Shown here in pieces: positions 19,847 through 29,343 of a stretch of DNA of 64,000 nucleotides (positions within the stretch are counted from its first letter, which is position 1; every line of letters begins with the position of its first letter). The translations under genes were made by a program, and so were the position numbers. Source of the DNA: Porifericola rhodea (lineage in GTDB: Bacteria > Bacteroidota > Bacteroidia > Cytophagales > Cyclobacteriaceae); NCBI RefSeq assembly GCF_030506305.1, contig NZ_CP119421.1:1418354-1482353 (forward strand), written 5' to 3'. The notes below the pieces were generated by a model, which worked only from the letters and a program-made list of their open reading frames with translations, was not told where the DNA came from and did not search any database.

Positions 19847-19852
19847 ACTCAA

Positions 19853-20830
19853 TTAATTAATCTCCTCAACTTCCAGATCAAACCTTAGGGTAGCATATGG
19901 AGGAATATCGATAAAAGTAGAAGGTACATATCTCTGATATGCTAATTCTTCCATCAGTTTATACGGCACTGCATAGTAGCCCGAACCATAGGCCTGATCA
20001 AAAGGAAGTAAAGCAACTCCTTTTTCGTTCAGACTCATGTTAGCTACGGCATTTTTAAAGCCTGCGATTACTTCGTTTTTTGACATGTTTACGTCGTAAG
20101 CCTGATCTCCAGCATCCGTATTGTTATCAAACTCTTTGCCGCTCAATAGTTTGCCACTGTATCGTAAAGAAACTACGCTATTAGCTCCTACTTTTTCTGC
20201 TGTTCCTTCTTCAGTAGTGGAGTAGTAAACACCACTTTCCAGACTATCTGCTGGTAGCAAGCCCTCTTCTGTCAGGTATTGTTTAATCTCGGTATTTACA
20301 CGAACTTTTAGCTCTGCTTCACTCATAACCTCTGCCAGTTTGAGCTTAATAATAACCGCACTGTATGCGGGAAGTCTGTCTACCAGACTAAAGCCCCTGT
20401 AAGCAACATCAAATGGTAAAAAGGCTCTAACTTCCTCACCTTCATTCATATTTGCGACAAGGTCGTATAAGGCAATAGGCAGAAGCACACGATCGCGCAT
20501 AAAGGGAAAAATAGCCGCACTACTGCTTCCTTCTTCCAGCTTTTCCACTAATTGTCCATCCAGAGTAGTGATTTCATAATAAATGCCTACTATATCATTA
20601 GGCTCAGGCGCTTCTCCATCCGCATTCTCGGCCAACATTTCTACATAATAGCCATTTACCTCTTCTGCAGTAATATTGTTTATTTCAAGGTAGCTCTCTA
20701 TTTCTACTACCTGATCTTCAAGTAGTTGTACAAGTTCGTTGTTCGGGTCTTCCTCTTTATCGCAGCCTGTAAATAACAAAGCAGATATTACAGTAGCTAT
20801 TACGGTGAATAGAATTGACTTATTCCTCAT
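19853..20830 (-). CDS. FKBP-type peptidyl-prolyl isomerase lipoprotein (second of a tandem pair)
   Basis: 325-residue lipoprotein with lipobox LLFTGC (Cys23). Two FKBP-like units are visible: a divergent one (about 75-170) and a second (about 195-322) with 'NSVVSLRYSGKLLSGKEFD' spacing and 'LLPFDQAYGSG', where the canonical 'IP..LAYG' is weakened. The fold is clear but isomerase activity is less certain than for the upstream paralogue. It probably acts as a periplasmic chaperone. It is separated from the upstream FKBP gene by a terminator, and cotranscribed with rdgB, udk and trkA. Confidence 0.85.
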   Translation of the reverse strand: MRNKSILFTVIATVISALLFTGCDKEEDPNNELVQLLEDQVVEIESYLEINNITAEEVNGYYVEMLAENADGEAPEPNDIVGIYYEITTLDGQLVEKLEEGSSSAAIFPFMRDRVLLPIALYDLVANMNEGEEVRAFLPFDVAYRGFSLVDRLPAYSAVIIKLKLAEVMSEAELKVRVNTEIKQYLTEEGLLPADSLESGVYYSTTEEGTAEKVGANSVVSLRYSGKLLSGKEFDNNTDAGDQAYDVNMSKNEVIAGFKNAVANMSLNEKGVALLPFDQAYGSGYYAVPYKLMEELAYQRYVPSTFIDIPPYATLRFDLEVEEIN

Positions 20831-20841
20831 ATTTCTTAAAC

Positions 20842-20872
20842 GTAAAAAAATCCGGCAGTTTATACCGGATTT
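20842..20872 (-). terminator. Terminator between the two FKBP lipoprotein genes
   Basis: AAATCCGG (20848-20855) pairs with CCGGATTT (20865-20872). On the minus strand the stem runs into seven T residues. It would end or attenuate the nrnA-FKBP transcript before the second FKBP gene. Confidence 0.75.
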
Positions 20873-20900
20873 TATTATGATGATAAATGAAGTGTATCGC

Positions 20901-21818
20901 TTAGTTAGAAGCCTGCTTAACGTCCACTAGCTCTACATCAAAAACAAGTATAGAGTTTTCTTTGATTACATTACCTCTGGCCTGAGGACCATAAGCAAGT
21001 GGAGAAGGGATGTACAATGTGGCTTTGCCACCTTTGTTTAGCAGGGCTATGCCTTCATCCCAGCCGGGAATTACCCAACCCTGACCAATAGGAAAAGCCA
21101 GTGGCTCACCACGGTCGCGAGAAGAATCAAACTGAGTACCATCTAACAGTTTGCCAGTATAATGAACATATACTGAGTCTCCTGGAGAGGGCTGCACGCC
21201 TGTACCTTCTTTTTCAATAACATAACGAAGGCCAGAGTCTGTAGATTCTGCCTCTATATTGTTTTCGTCCAGATACTCTTCAATTTTGGTGCTGTCTACC
21301 TCCATTTGCTCTGACTGCTGTGCCAGCATCTTCTCCTGCTCTTTGCGCATCATCTCCATCTGGTAAGCACGGAAATCTTCGTCGGTCATCACATCTTCTA
21401 CACCTATGTTGAATATAATGTGGCTCAAAGAATCAATAAAGCCTGGTATTGGTGCTTTAAAAGTATTTACAAAAACTTCCTGAGCACTAATTTTGAACGC
21501 AACGCTATCTCCTTCTTTAAGCATGCTAAAGCCTTCGTAGATTTGCCCGTTGGCTGTAGAGTCTATTTTGATAGGTACTGGACCACCTTGCTCCTTTGTA
21601 TCAAAAAGAAGTGAGTCATCTTCTGTAGAGTAAGTCATATTGATCAGTAAGATTTCTCCTATCTGAGCGTTTTCGCCGCTTCCTTCCTCAATGTATTTGT
21701 ACTGTAGCCCAGACTCAGCAGTCTCATACGAACCGCCGCCTACCTGATCGCAGGCAGATAACATGCTTACTACTGCAAGTCCAGCTAAGCTTAATAGGTT
21801 AGTGATATTCAATTTCAT
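20901..21818 (-). CDS. FKBP-type peptidyl-prolyl isomerase lipoprotein (first of a tandem pair)
   Basis: 305 residues, lipobox SMLSAC with Cys23. An N-terminal FKBP-like domain (about 30-140) is followed by a linker helix rich in Met, Gln and Glu, then a canonical FKBP domain (about 195-302) with VYVHYTGKL, FDSSRDRGEP, 'VIPGWDEGI' and 'IPSPLAYG', so it should be an active PPIase. Its start overlaps the nrnA stop by 4 bp. In gliding Bacteroidota an FKBP lipoprotein (GldI) supports motility and secretion; whether this is that orthologue cannot be decided from sequence alone. Confidence 0.9.
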   Translation of the reverse strand: MKLNITNLLSLAGLAVVSMLSACDQVGGGSYETAESGLQYKYIEEGSGENAQIGEILLINMTYSTEDDSLLFDTKEQGGPVPIKIDSTANGQIYEGFSMLKEGDSVAFKISAQEVFVNTFKAPIPGFIDSLSHIIFNIGVEDVMTDEDFRAYQMEMMRKEQEKMLAQQSEQMEVDSTKIEEYLDENNIEAESTDSGLRYVIEKEGTGVQPSPGDSVYVHYTGKLLDGTQFDSSRDRGEPLAFPIGQGWVIPGWDEGIALLNKGGKATLYIPSPLAYGPQARGNVIKENSILVFDVELVDVKQASN

Positions 21819-22855
21819 GTTAAATAAATTTCTTGTTTTTTCTGATTTGTATGTAGTTGTTTCTTGTATTCAGGAAGTAAGTTCAAAAATTTATCTACAG
21901 TTTCTTTCATGCCAATACGGGAGATTCCCCCAGCTGCATTTTTATGACCTCCACCTTCAAAGTGTTTGGCGGCCAACTCATTTACCGCAAAATCGCCTAC
22001 CGAACGGAAAGATAGCTTTACTGCATCGTCTCTTTCAATAATAATGGCTGCCATAGTAATGCCACCTATTGAAAGCGCGTAATTTACCAGGCCTTCGGTA
22101 TCTCCGGTACGGGAGCTGAAGTTAGACAAATCGTCTGCCGATATAGCAAAGTAAGCTGTATTAAACTCAGTGAGCACCTCCAAGCGCTCGCTAAGGGCAA
22201 AGCCAATAAATTTAAGCCTGTTTAATGAGTTATTATCATATACAAGCTTACTTACTTTAGATACATCTGCCCCTAAGCCAATGAGCGCTGCTACTACCTC
22301 ATGCACATGCTTGGTGGTATTTGGGTGGCGAAAAGACCCGGTATCAGTCATGATACCCGCATACAATGCTTCTGCAGTATGCTTATCTAGTAGCTGACGC
22401 TCTCCCATATCTACCACCAGTTGATAGATTAACTCACAGGTGGCAGCAGACTTATTATCCCAGTACTCAAAATCTGCGAAGTCTTCCTTACCATGATGAT
22501 GGTCTATCAGCACCTTAGTAGCCTTAGCCTGCCGCAAAGGCTGCTCCATCTTATCTGTTCTGTTGAGGGAGCAGAAGTCCAGACAAAAGATAATATCTGT
22601 TTCTTCTATGATTTTGTCGGCTTTCTGCTCATTTCCCTGATTGTAGACGATAACCTCATCGTTGCCTTTCATCCAATGTAAAAAACTAGGATAATCGGTA
22701 GGGGAAATGACGGTGACTTCGTGTCCTTTTTTCTTCAGAACTGAAGCCATGCCCAGGGATGAGCCTAAAGCATCTGCATCTGGATTGACATGTGGTACAA
22801 TCACGATACGCTTTGGCTCTTCTAATAATTTTTTGAAAGAATTAATATCTTGCAT
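21815..22855 (-). CDS. nrnA: DHH/DHHA1 phosphoesterase, NrnA-like oligoribonuclease/pAp phosphatase
   Basis: 346 residues with the DHH superfamily metal motifs: NPDADALGSS (motif I), 'FCLDFCSLNR', LIDHHHG (DHH motif) and the DHHA1 substrate loop 'GGGHKNAAGG'. NrnA-type enzymes degrade nanoRNA and 3'-phosphoadenosine 5'-phosphate, and some act on c-di-AMP-derived pApA. The start is ATG at 22855. It leads the nrnA-FKBP pair on the minus strand, and the genes are coupled by an ATGA overlap. Confidence 0.88.
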   Translation of the reverse strand: MQDINSFKKLLEEPKRIVIVPHVNPDADALGSSLGMASVLKKKGHEVTVISPTDYPSFLHWMKGNDEVIVYNQGNEQKADKIIEETDIIFCLDFCSLNRTDKMEQPLRQAKATKVLIDHHHGKEDFADFEYWDNKSAATCELIYQLVVDMGERQLLDKHTAEALYAGIMTDTGSFRHPNTTKHVHEVVAALIGLGADVSKVSKLVYDNNSLNRLKFIGFALSERLEVLTEFNTAYFAISADDLSNFSSRTGDTEGLVNYALSIGGITMAAIIIERDDAVKLSFRSVGDFAVNELAAKHFEGGGHKNAAGGISRIGMKETVDKFLNLLPEYKKQLHTNQKKQEIYLT

Positions 22856-23021
22856 TACTTATCCAAAACTACCAGCAGTAGTATTTGCTCAGTGTTAAAC
22901 CACAAAAGTGGAAATAAAAACGTTAAAAACAAAAGAGTAGACGGTAGGCAGCTATACGCTACAATATTGACAGGTCGTTGTAGAAATAATCTCCCGATAA
23001 AGCTATAATACAAGGAGTTCA

Positions 23022-23053
23022 TTGTTAAAGTTCAGCTCGCTTTATTAATTTTG
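23022..23053 (+). promoter_or_regulatory. Candidate promoter of nfu
   Basis: TTG (23022-23024), 21 nt, then TAATTTTG (23046-23053), matching TTG-N17-23-TAnnTTTG. It gives a leader of about 80 nt. Confidence 0.5.
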
Positions 23054-23141
23054 CAAGCACTAATTACATCAGAGCGATTGATTATAAGGAACTTATCACC
23101 CCAGCAATCGTTCATTTGGTAACGAAGAAATAACTAGCAAT

Positions 23142-23744
23142 ATGGAAACCACCAATACCACCAGGACTCCTAAATACAATGTACATATCTACATGGAGTC
23201 TAATCCTAACCCCAACTCACTTAAGTTTGTAACTAACCTGATGCTTATACCTGAAGGTGAAAGTTTTGACTTTCCTGATGCTGAGAGTGCAGCTCATGCT
23301 CCTTTAGCTCTGGAATTGTTTGAGATTCAGCATGTAGAGCGAGTGTTTTATATGAGCAACTTCATTACTGTGACTAAGAGTGATGTTGTAGAGTGGGTAG
23401 AGATTCAGGATAAAGTAAAGCAACACATAAAAACTTTTCTTGAAGATGGAAAAGCTATTCTGGTAAATGAGGCAGTTGCTAACGGCACTGCTATTGACGA
23501 AAACGATAGCGAAACCGTAAAAAAAATAAAAGGCATACTAGACGAGTATATACGCCCAGCGGTAGAGCAGGATGGCGGAGCTATCAGCTTCCACTCTTAT
23601 GAGGACGGCGTTGTAAAAGTATTACTACAAGGCTCATGTAGCGGATGCCCCTCTTCTACAGTTACTTTGAAGGCAGGTATAGAAAACTTACTAAAAACTA
23701 TGCTACCTAATGAGATTAAAGAAGTAGAAGCTGAAGGTGTATAA
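23142..23744 (+). CDS. NifU-family Fe-S scaffold/carrier protein (Nfu type)
   Basis: 200 residues in two parts: an N-terminal Nfu_N domain (about 14-100; 'ESNPNPNSLKFV') and a C-terminal NifU domain (about 125-198) with the cluster-ligating GSCSGCPSS (CxxC). Proteins of this kind carry [4Fe-4S] clusters to apo-enzymes. No isc or suf genes are in the window. It has its own promoter and terminator, so it is probably monocistronic. Confidence 0.93.
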   Translation: METTNTTRTPKYNVHIYMESNPNPNSLKFVTNLMLIPEGESFDFPDAESAAHAPLALELFEIQHVERVFYMSNFITVTKSDVVEWVEIQDKVKQHIKTFLEDGKAILVNEAVANGTAIDENDSETVKKIKGILDEYIRPAVEQDGGAISFHSYEDGVVKVLLQGSCSGCPSSTVTLKAGIENLLKTMLPNEIKEVEAEGV

Positions 23745-23765
23745 AAGCTTTATCCTTTAAGTCTG

Positions 23766-23797
23766 AAGCTGCTTCATAAATTGAAGCAGCTTTTTTT
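23766..23797 (+). terminator. Rho-independent terminator of nfu
   Basis: AAGCTGCTTCA (23766-23776) pairs perfectly with TGAAGCAGCTT (23782-23792) and is followed by a T run. The end of the small minus-strand gene overlaps its T run. Confidence 0.9.
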
Positions 23798-23978
23798 ATG
23801 CAAAGAAATGAATAAAAAGGTGTAGGCAGGTAAAGATGATAGCTAATACACCATAAGTCTCCAGTACTTTGATCCTAGGACAGTAGTCGCTCCACCATAA
23901 AGCTAACCAGGGGCGATACAAACCAAACAGGGTAAGTCCCCATAGACTCCACATAACAATCTGTACAAACTGATGCAT
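23796..23978 (-). CDS. Tiny two-helix membrane protein
   Basis: 60 residues with two hydrophobic segments (about 5-27 and 42-59), separated by a Trp- and Arg-containing loop (LWWSDYCPRIK). It is unlikely to be a chance ORF: the composition is membrane-protein-like, the Trp residues cluster at predicted interfaces, and the gene fits exactly between the nfu and infB terminators. I recognise no family. It follows the infB terminator on the same strand with no obvious promoter of its own. Confidence 0.5.
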   Translation of the reverse strand: MHQFVQIVMWSLWGLTLFGLYRPWLALWWSDYCPRIKVLETYGVLAIIFTCLHLFIHFFA

Positions 23979-23997
23979 TGTATTTAAAGCCTAGACA

Positions 23998-24023
23998 TAA
24001 AAAAAGCCTCCTATACGGAGGCT
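23998..24023 (-). terminator. Terminator of the rimP-nusA-infB operon
   Basis: AGCCTCC (24005-24011) pairs with GGAGGCT (24017-24023). On the minus strand it is followed by a run of seven T, about 25 bp after the infB stop. Confidence 0.85.
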
Positions 24024-24048
24024 CAATATTATCGGTTACTAGAACTTA

Positions 24049-27000
24049 TTACAAAGTTCTCTTCACTTCTTTCTCTTCAAACCCTTCAATGATATCACCA
24101 ACTTTAATATCGTTAAAGTTTTTAATGCTTATACCACATTCGTAACCAGCTCTCACCTCTCCTACATCATCTTTCTCTCGTTTTAGCTGGTTGATTTCAC
24201 CAGTATAGGCAACAATACCATCACGGATAATTCGGATTTGATTGTTTCTTTTTACAGTACCATCAGTTACATAACATCCGGCAACTGTACCTATTTTAGA
24301 AATCTTGAATATACGGCGCACCTCTATGTTTCCGGTAATTACTTCTTCCATAGTTGGAGCAAGCATACCTTCCATCGCATCTTTGATCTCATTAATAGCA
24401 TCGTAGATAATAGAGTACAGGCGAATTTCAATCTCTTCCTTCTCGGCCAGGTTTCTGGCACTTGCTGAAGGTCTTACCTGGAAACCTACGATAATGGCAT
24501 CAGATGCTGAAGCTAACAGTACATCAGACTCAGAAATTTGTCCTACTGCCTTATGGATGATATTCACCTGAACTTCTTCGGTAGAGAGTTTCAGCATAGA
24601 GTCAGAAAGAGCCTCTACAGATCCGTCCACATCACCTTTAACAATGATATTCAGCTCTTTAAATGATCCGATCGCCAATCTACGGCCAATCTCATCCAGA
24701 GTAATATGCTTTTTGGTACGTAATGATTGTTCACGATGGATCTGCTCACGCTTGTTGGCGATTTCTCTAGCCTCACGATCGCTCTCCATGACGTTAAACT
24801 TATCACCTGCCTGAGGAGCCCCATCCAGACCAAGCATCTGTACCGGCGTTGACGGACCAGCCTTGCTCAATTTCTTTCCGCGGTGGTCAAACATCGCCTT
24901 TACCTTACCGTAATGCGCTCCGGCAAGAATTACGTCTCCAATTTTAAGCTCACCCGCTTGTACGAGCAGGGTAGTTACATAACCTCTACCTCGATCAAGG
25001 GTGGCCTCAATTACTGTACCTACTGCTGGTTTCACGGGATTGGCTTTCAACTCAAGTAGCTCTGCTTCCAGCAATACTTTTTCCAAAAGGTCTTCAATAC
25101 CCACCCCTGTTTTAGCAGAAATCTCCTGGCACTGGTACTTACCACCCCAGTCTTCTACTAAAATATTAATATTGGCCAGCTCTTCGCGAATCTTATCAGG
25201 ATTTGCGGTAGGCTTATCCACTTTGTTGATTGCAATAACAATTGGCACACCTGCTACCTGAGCATGATTGATTGCCTCTTTGGTCTGCGGCATCACGTTA
25301 TCGTCAGCTGCTACCACAATAATAACAACATCTGTTACTTTAGCTCCTCTGGCACGCATGGCGGTAAATGCTTCGTGACCCGGAGTATCCAGGAAGGCAA
25401 CTCGCTTACCACTTTCGGTAGTTACGTCATAAGCACCAATATGCTGTGTAATACCTCCGGCCTCTCCCTCAGTTACTTTCGCACTACGGATATAGTCAAG
25501 CAAGGATGTTTTACCATGATCTACGTGACCCATAATGGTAACAATAGGCGCTCTATCCTGTAGATCTTCTTCTTTGTCTTCTTCTACTTCTACAGAAATC
25601 TCATCTTCGGTATCGCTAAAGTCTACATCGTATCCAAACTCGTCTGCGATTACTGTAATAGTTTCTGCATCCAGGCGCTGGTTGATAGACACAAACATAC
25701 CCAGAGACATACAGGTAGAGATAACCTCGTTTACACTTACATCCATCAGAGAAGCCAGGTCGTTAGCCGAGATAAACTCAGTTACGTTTAGCTTGGTATC
25801 CTGTGCCTGCTCTGCTGCCTGCTGCTCACGCTCGCGGCGGTCGGCACGGCGACGCTCCTGACGGTTACGTGAAGCTTTACCTTTTTTACCCCCTCCACTT
25901 AGCTTAGCAAGTGTTTCTTTAATTTGCTCTTGGATTTCCTTCTCTGAAGGCTCCTCCTTTTTAGGCTTTTTCTTATTAGCCCCCCGTCCTCGTTTGTCGC
26001 TTCCTCCTTTGCCAGAGGCAGGTCCACGGCCACGGTTATTGTTGTTATCCCTATTGTTGTTGGTGTTACTGGTGTTAGACGCGGCAGGCTTATCATCCTG
26101 GCTTTTGATTCTACGTCTACGCTTCCTTTTCTTTTTGTTACCACCTTCATCAGAGGAAGCAACCGGTTTCGCCTTCTTCTTACGCTCTTCGGGCAGTTCA
26201 ATCTTACCCAATACGGTAAGCCCTTTAAGTTGATCTGCTTTGGCGTTGATACGATCAGAGCCTTCTTTTTTAGCTTCGTTCTGCTCAGCAGATTTCTGCT
26301 CAGCTTTGCCAGGCTCTTGCTTCGTTTTGTTTTGTGCTGTAGGTGTCTCGGTCTCTATTTTTTCTTCTTTTGCTGGTTTCTCTTCTTTGGTTTTCTCTTG
26401 AGGAGCAGCTTTTTCCTTAGCTTCTTCTTTCGGCTTCTCAGCCTCAGTTTTAGGTTCAGCTTTTTGTACTACTTCCTCAGAAGCTTTAGCTTCAATTTCA
26501 GGCTTAGCCTTAGCCTCTTCAGAGGCCTTTTTCTGCGTATCTAGGTTTGCTTCCTGCTTTTTAGGTTCTTCCTTCGCTTTAGCGGTCTCCTTTGTATCTT
26601 GAGAGGTGGTAGAGGTCTCTTTTTCTTCTTTGTTATCTTGAGTAGGAGATGGAGATTTAGCTTCAGGCTCAGTAGGAGCGGGAGCTTTTTCTTCTTTTGG
26701 CTTAGGCTCTTCAGCTTTAGGCTGTGCAGGCGCAGGTGCGGCAGGTTTTTCCTGACTACTAGCTTTTTCTTCTTTTTTAGGTTCGGCTGCTTTTTTCTTA
26801 CGGTTAAGGCTATCCAGGTCAATCTTACCTACTACCTTAATCCCTTGCAGACGATTAGATACTTTTTCGGGCTCCTCAGGCTGTTCTTTCTTTTTGTCTT
26901 TTGCTTCAGCCTGAGCAGAGGTTTCCTCTTCTTCAGAGGCATCCTCTGATTCTTCCTGTGAGCCAGAAAGCCCTTTAATAAATAGCTCTTCTTCTTCCTG

Positions 27001-27267
27001 GTCTTTTTGTTTCTCTTTTTTAGAAGAGTCAATAACCAGATTTTCAGAATGCTTATTTCCAATGGTGAGGCCAGAGGCTTCTTCTTTTTCCAAAGCAGAA
27101 GACGCAAAATCCTTGGCCAGCATATTGAACTGGGCAATAGGAATCTTCGCATTGGGTTTATTATCGACCTCAAAGCCTTTGTTAGCAAGATGCTCAGTAA
27201 TCGTAGATAAGCCTACATTGAGCTTCCTTGCTACCTGGCTGAGCCTCATCATTTTTTCCTCTACCAT
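24049..27267 (-). CDS. infB: Translation initiation factor IF-2
   Basis: GTPase that loads fMet-tRNA and joins subunits. About 1072 residues from the ATG at 27267. IF2_N-like segment (about 1-50, [14 protein letters not shown]), then a very long Lys/Glu/Pro/Ala-rich low-complexity linker (about 75-480) with two 'KVVGKIDL'/'TVLGKIEL' peptide repeats, a second IF2_N (about 505-560), the G domain with [15 protein letters not shown] and NKVD, then domains II, III and C2. The linker is much longer than in E. coli IF-2 but is usual in Bacteroidota. It is last in rimP-nusA-infB. Confidence 0.98.
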   Translation of the reverse strand: MVEEKMMRLSQVARKLNVGLSTITEHLANKGFEVDNKPNAKIPIAQFNMLAKDFASSALEKEEASGLTIGNKHSENLVIDSSKKEKQKDQEEEELFIKGLSGSQEESEDASEEEETSAQAEAKDKKKEQPEEPEKVSNRLQGIKVVGKIDLDSLNRKKKAAEPKKEEKASSQEKPAAPAPAQPKAEEPKPKEEKAPAPTEPEAKSPSPTQDNKEEKETSTTSQDTKETAKAKEEPKKQEANLDTQKKASEEAKAKPEIEAKASEEVVQKAEPKTEAEKPKEEAKEKAAPQEKTKEEKPAKEEKIETETPTAQNKTKQEPGKAEQKSAEQNEAKKEGSDRINAKADQLKGLTVLGKIELPEERKKKAKPVASSDEGGNKKKRKRRRRIKSQDDKPAASNTSNTNNNRDNNNNRGRGPASGKGGSDKRGRGANKKKPKKEEPSEKEIQEQIKETLAKLSGGGKKGKASRNRQERRRADRREREQQAAEQAQDTKLNVTEFISANDLASLMDVSVNEVISTCMSLGMFVSINQRLDAETITVIADEFGYDVDFSDTEDEISVEVEEDKEEDLQDRAPIVTIMGHVDHGKTSLLDYIRSAKVTEGEAGGITQHIGAYDVTTESGKRVAFLDTPGHEAFTAMRARGAKVTDVVIIVVAADDNVMPQTKEAINHAQVAGVPIVIAINKVDKPTANPDKIREELANINILVEDWGGKYQCQEISAKTGVGIEDLLEKVLLEAELLELKANPVKPAVGTVIEATLDRGRGYVTTLLVQAGELKIGDVILAGAHYGKVKAMFDHRGKKLSKAGPSTPVQMLGLDGAPQAGDKFNVMESDREAREIANKREQIHREQSLRTKKHITLDEIGRRLAIGSFKELNIIVKGDVDGSVEALSDSMLKLSTEEVQVNIIHKAVGQISESDVLLASASDAIIVGFQVRPSASARNLAEKEEIEIRLYSIIYDAINEIKDAMEGMLAPTMEEVITGNIEVRRIFKISKIGTVAGCYVTDGTVKRNNQIRIIRDGIVAYTGEINQLKREKDDVGEVRAGYECGISIKNFNDIKVGDIIEGFEEKEVKRTL

Positions 27268-27305
27268 ACTCAAATATCTATTATTTTCTATTCTAAATAA
27301 AAATA

Positions 27306-28553
27306 TTATTCAAATTCTTGTCGAAGAACCCTGATAATGTCCTCAATAGTTTCTTCTTCGAGGTCGGTTCTTCTTACAAGTTCGTCTTTTGTCAGCGATA
27401 GAACACTCTTCGCTGTATCTAAACCTATTCTTTTTAATTCTTCTATTACCCAGCCTTCTATTTCATCAGAAAATTCTTCCAGATCTACATCTTCCTCGTC
27501 TTCTACACCGGCAGTTTCTCTAAACACGTCTATTTCATAGCCTACAAGGCGGCTGGCCAGTTTAATATTTTGCCCACCTTTACCGATCGCCAAAGATACC
27601 TGATCTGGTTTAAGGAAGACAGATACACGACCTGTTTCAGGATCAATTTTGATAGTACTGATTTTGGCCGGGCTAAGGGCACGTGTAATAAACAGCTCCA
27701 GGTTATCAGTATAGTTGATAACATCAATATTCTCATTTTGCAGCTCTCTTACGATACTGTGTATACGAGAACCTTTCATACCTACGCAGGCCCCTACCGG
27801 GTCTATGCGATCGTCATAAGACTCTACAGCTACTTTGGCACGCTCACCAGGCTCACGTACAGTTTTACGGATCATAATCAGGCCATCATAAACTTCAGGA
27901 ACTTCACTCTCGAAGAGCCTTTCCAAAAACTTAGGAGCAGTACGCGATAGTATAATGCGTGGGTTACCATTTACCATCTCTACACGATGCACAATGGACC
28001 TTACAGTGTCGCCCTTTCTAAACTTGTCCTTATGTATCTGCTCAGACTTAGGCAATATAAGCTCATTGCTATCAGCATCAATCAGTAATATTTCACGTCC
28101 TAGTATCTGATATACTTCGCCAACGATTATTTCCCCTACCAGATCTTTATATTTGTGGAAAAGAATATCTTTTTCCAGGTCTTTTACTTTCTGTATCAGG
28201 GTCTGGCGAGCAGTCATGACGGCACGGCGACCAAAGTCTTCCAATTTAATTTCTTCTGCTACCTCTTCGCCAATTTCAAAGTCGGGCTCAATCTGCTGCG
28301 CTTCAGACAGGCTAATTTTGTCATGATCCCAGATATCTTCAGAATTGTCATCTACAATTTCTCTAAATCGCCAGATCTCAAGGTCACCCTTATCGGCATT
28401 GATGATGACGTCGAAGTTATCATCTACACCATACTTCTTCCGAATCATTGTACGGAACACGTCCTCCAATATACGGATCATCGTAGGGCGGTCTATATTT
28501 TTACCTTTGGCAAATTCCGCAAATGACTCTATTAATGTTGTAGTATCCATCAT
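27306..28553 (-). CDS. nusA: Transcription termination/antitermination factor NusA
   Basis: 415 residues: an N-terminal RNA-polymerase-binding domain (1-130), S1 domain (about 135-200, '[11 protein letters not shown]'), and two KH domains (about 205-345) with '[12 protein letters not shown]' and '[12 protein letters not shown]'. The C-terminal tail holds one short helical repeat rather than the two acidic repeats of E. coli NusA. It binds paused polymerase and modulates pausing and hairpin termination. It starts two bases after the rimP stop. Confidence 0.97.
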   Translation of the reverse strand: MMDTTTLIESFAEFAKGKNIDRPTMIRILEDVFRTMIRKKYGVDDNFDVIINADKGDLEIWRFREIVDDNSEDIWDHDKISLSEAQQIEPDFEIGEEVAEEIKLEDFGRRAVMTARQTLIQKVKDLEKDILFHKYKDLVGEIIVGEVYQILGREILLIDADSNELILPKSEQIHKDKFRKGDTVRSIVHRVEMVNGNPRIILSRTAPKFLERLFESEVPEVYDGLIMIRKTVREPGERAKVAVESYDDRIDPVGACVGMKGSRIHSIVRELQNENIDVINYTDNLELFITRALSPAKISTIKIDPETGRVSVFLKPDQVSLAIGKGGQNIKLASRLVGYEIDVFRETAGVEDEEDVDLEEFSDEIEGWVIEELKRIGLDTAKSVLSLTKDELVRRTDLEEETIEDIIRVLRQEFE

Positions 28554-28554
28554 T

Positions 28555-29049
28555 TTAATTAAATGAAGCTAAGACGTTAGTTTTCTTAATATCCTGAAAA
28601 GGAATTACTATTTCTTTAGTTCCTCCCTGCTTTTTTGATTTATCCTTACTCTTGTTTTTAAGTTCTTCCTGCACTATAATCTGGCCCTCTTCAACCTTGC
28701 TCAGCTCACCTTTTACAGTGGTATTATCCTGTAGCAGTACCTTAACTCTTCTTCCGATGTTTTTGGTGTACTGCCTGTGCATTTTGAGTGGGAGGTCCAG
28801 ACCAGGCGACGATACTTCCAGTGTAAAACTACCGCTGATCAGGTCCTGCTCTTCTATAATAGCTCCGAGTTTTCTGCTCACCAGTGCACAGGTGTCAATA
28901 GAAATGCCTTCATCACCATCCAGATGTATAATTACTTTCTGGCTATTTTTAGCGCTTGACACACTTACATCTACCAAAAAGAGCGATGGATCTTGCTGCT
29001 CTTCCAGTATCTGCTGCACCAACTGCTCTATTTGTACCTCTATGTTCAT
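28555..29049 (-). CDS. rimP: Ribosome maturation factor RimP
   Basis: 164 residues, two-domain protein needed for 30S maturation. Visible family features are 'LVDVSVS', 'HLDGDEGISIDTCALVSR' and the strongly conserved 'LEVSSPGLD' loop. A short Lys-rich stretch (KNKSKDKSKK) precedes the end. The gene order rimP-nusA-infB is conserved across bacteria. The leader carries a promoter and a terminator-like hairpin. Confidence 0.95.
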   Translation of the reverse strand: MNIEVQIEQLVQQILEEQQDPSLFLVDVSVSSAKNSQKVIIHLDGDEGISIDTCALVSRKLGAIIEEQDLISGSFTLEVSSPGLDLPLKMHRQYTKNIGRRVKVLLQDNTTVKGELSKVEEGQIIVQEELKNKSKDKSKKQGGTKEIVIPFQDIKKTNVLASFN

Positions 29050-29061
29050 ATTTTGTGTTCA

Positions 29062-29093
29062 ATAATAAAAAAGAGGGGACTTTTGCCCCCTCT
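29062..29093 (-). terminator. Attenuator-like terminator in the rimP-nusA-infB leader
   Basis: On the minus strand AGAGGGG and CCCCTCT (29072-29078 with 29087-29093) form a GC-rich stem followed by six T residues. It lies only 12-45 nt before the rimP start and just downstream of the candidate promoter at 29117-29146. No other minus-strand gene precedes it, so it appears to act on the operon's own transcript. Confidence 0.65.
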
Positions 29094-29116
29094 GTATTAG
29101 TTTTGAAACTACAACA

Positions 29117-29146
29117 CAAAGGTAGTGAAAATTCTGCCTAAATCAA
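29117..29146 (-). promoter_or_regulatory. Candidate promoter of rimP-nusA-infB
   Basis: On the minus strand TTG (CAA at 29144-29146), 19 nt, then TACCTTTG (29117-29124), a full match to TTG-N17-23-TAnnTTTG. Transcription would begin near 29110, giving a leader of about 60 nt. Confidence 0.55.
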
Positions 29147-29343
29147 ATCAGAAAGCTATTTAAGCGCCTGATTGGTATAAACATTGGATTTTCTAAGATT
29201 ATTAACACAGATAGCTGCAAATAGATTCATATGTCACTTATTTTGTTAGGGTTAGCGCTTTTTGTCGCATTATGAACTAAACCTTTTTTAAAATCTATTA
29301 TTTAGCAATTATTGCTTTTGCACTATAACTATATCACTTACCC

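Noticed and set aside
25899-27210. Several Lys/Leu- or Ser/Phe-rich ORFs on both strands over infB
   Set aside because: They are frame shadows of the low-complexity IF-2 linker.
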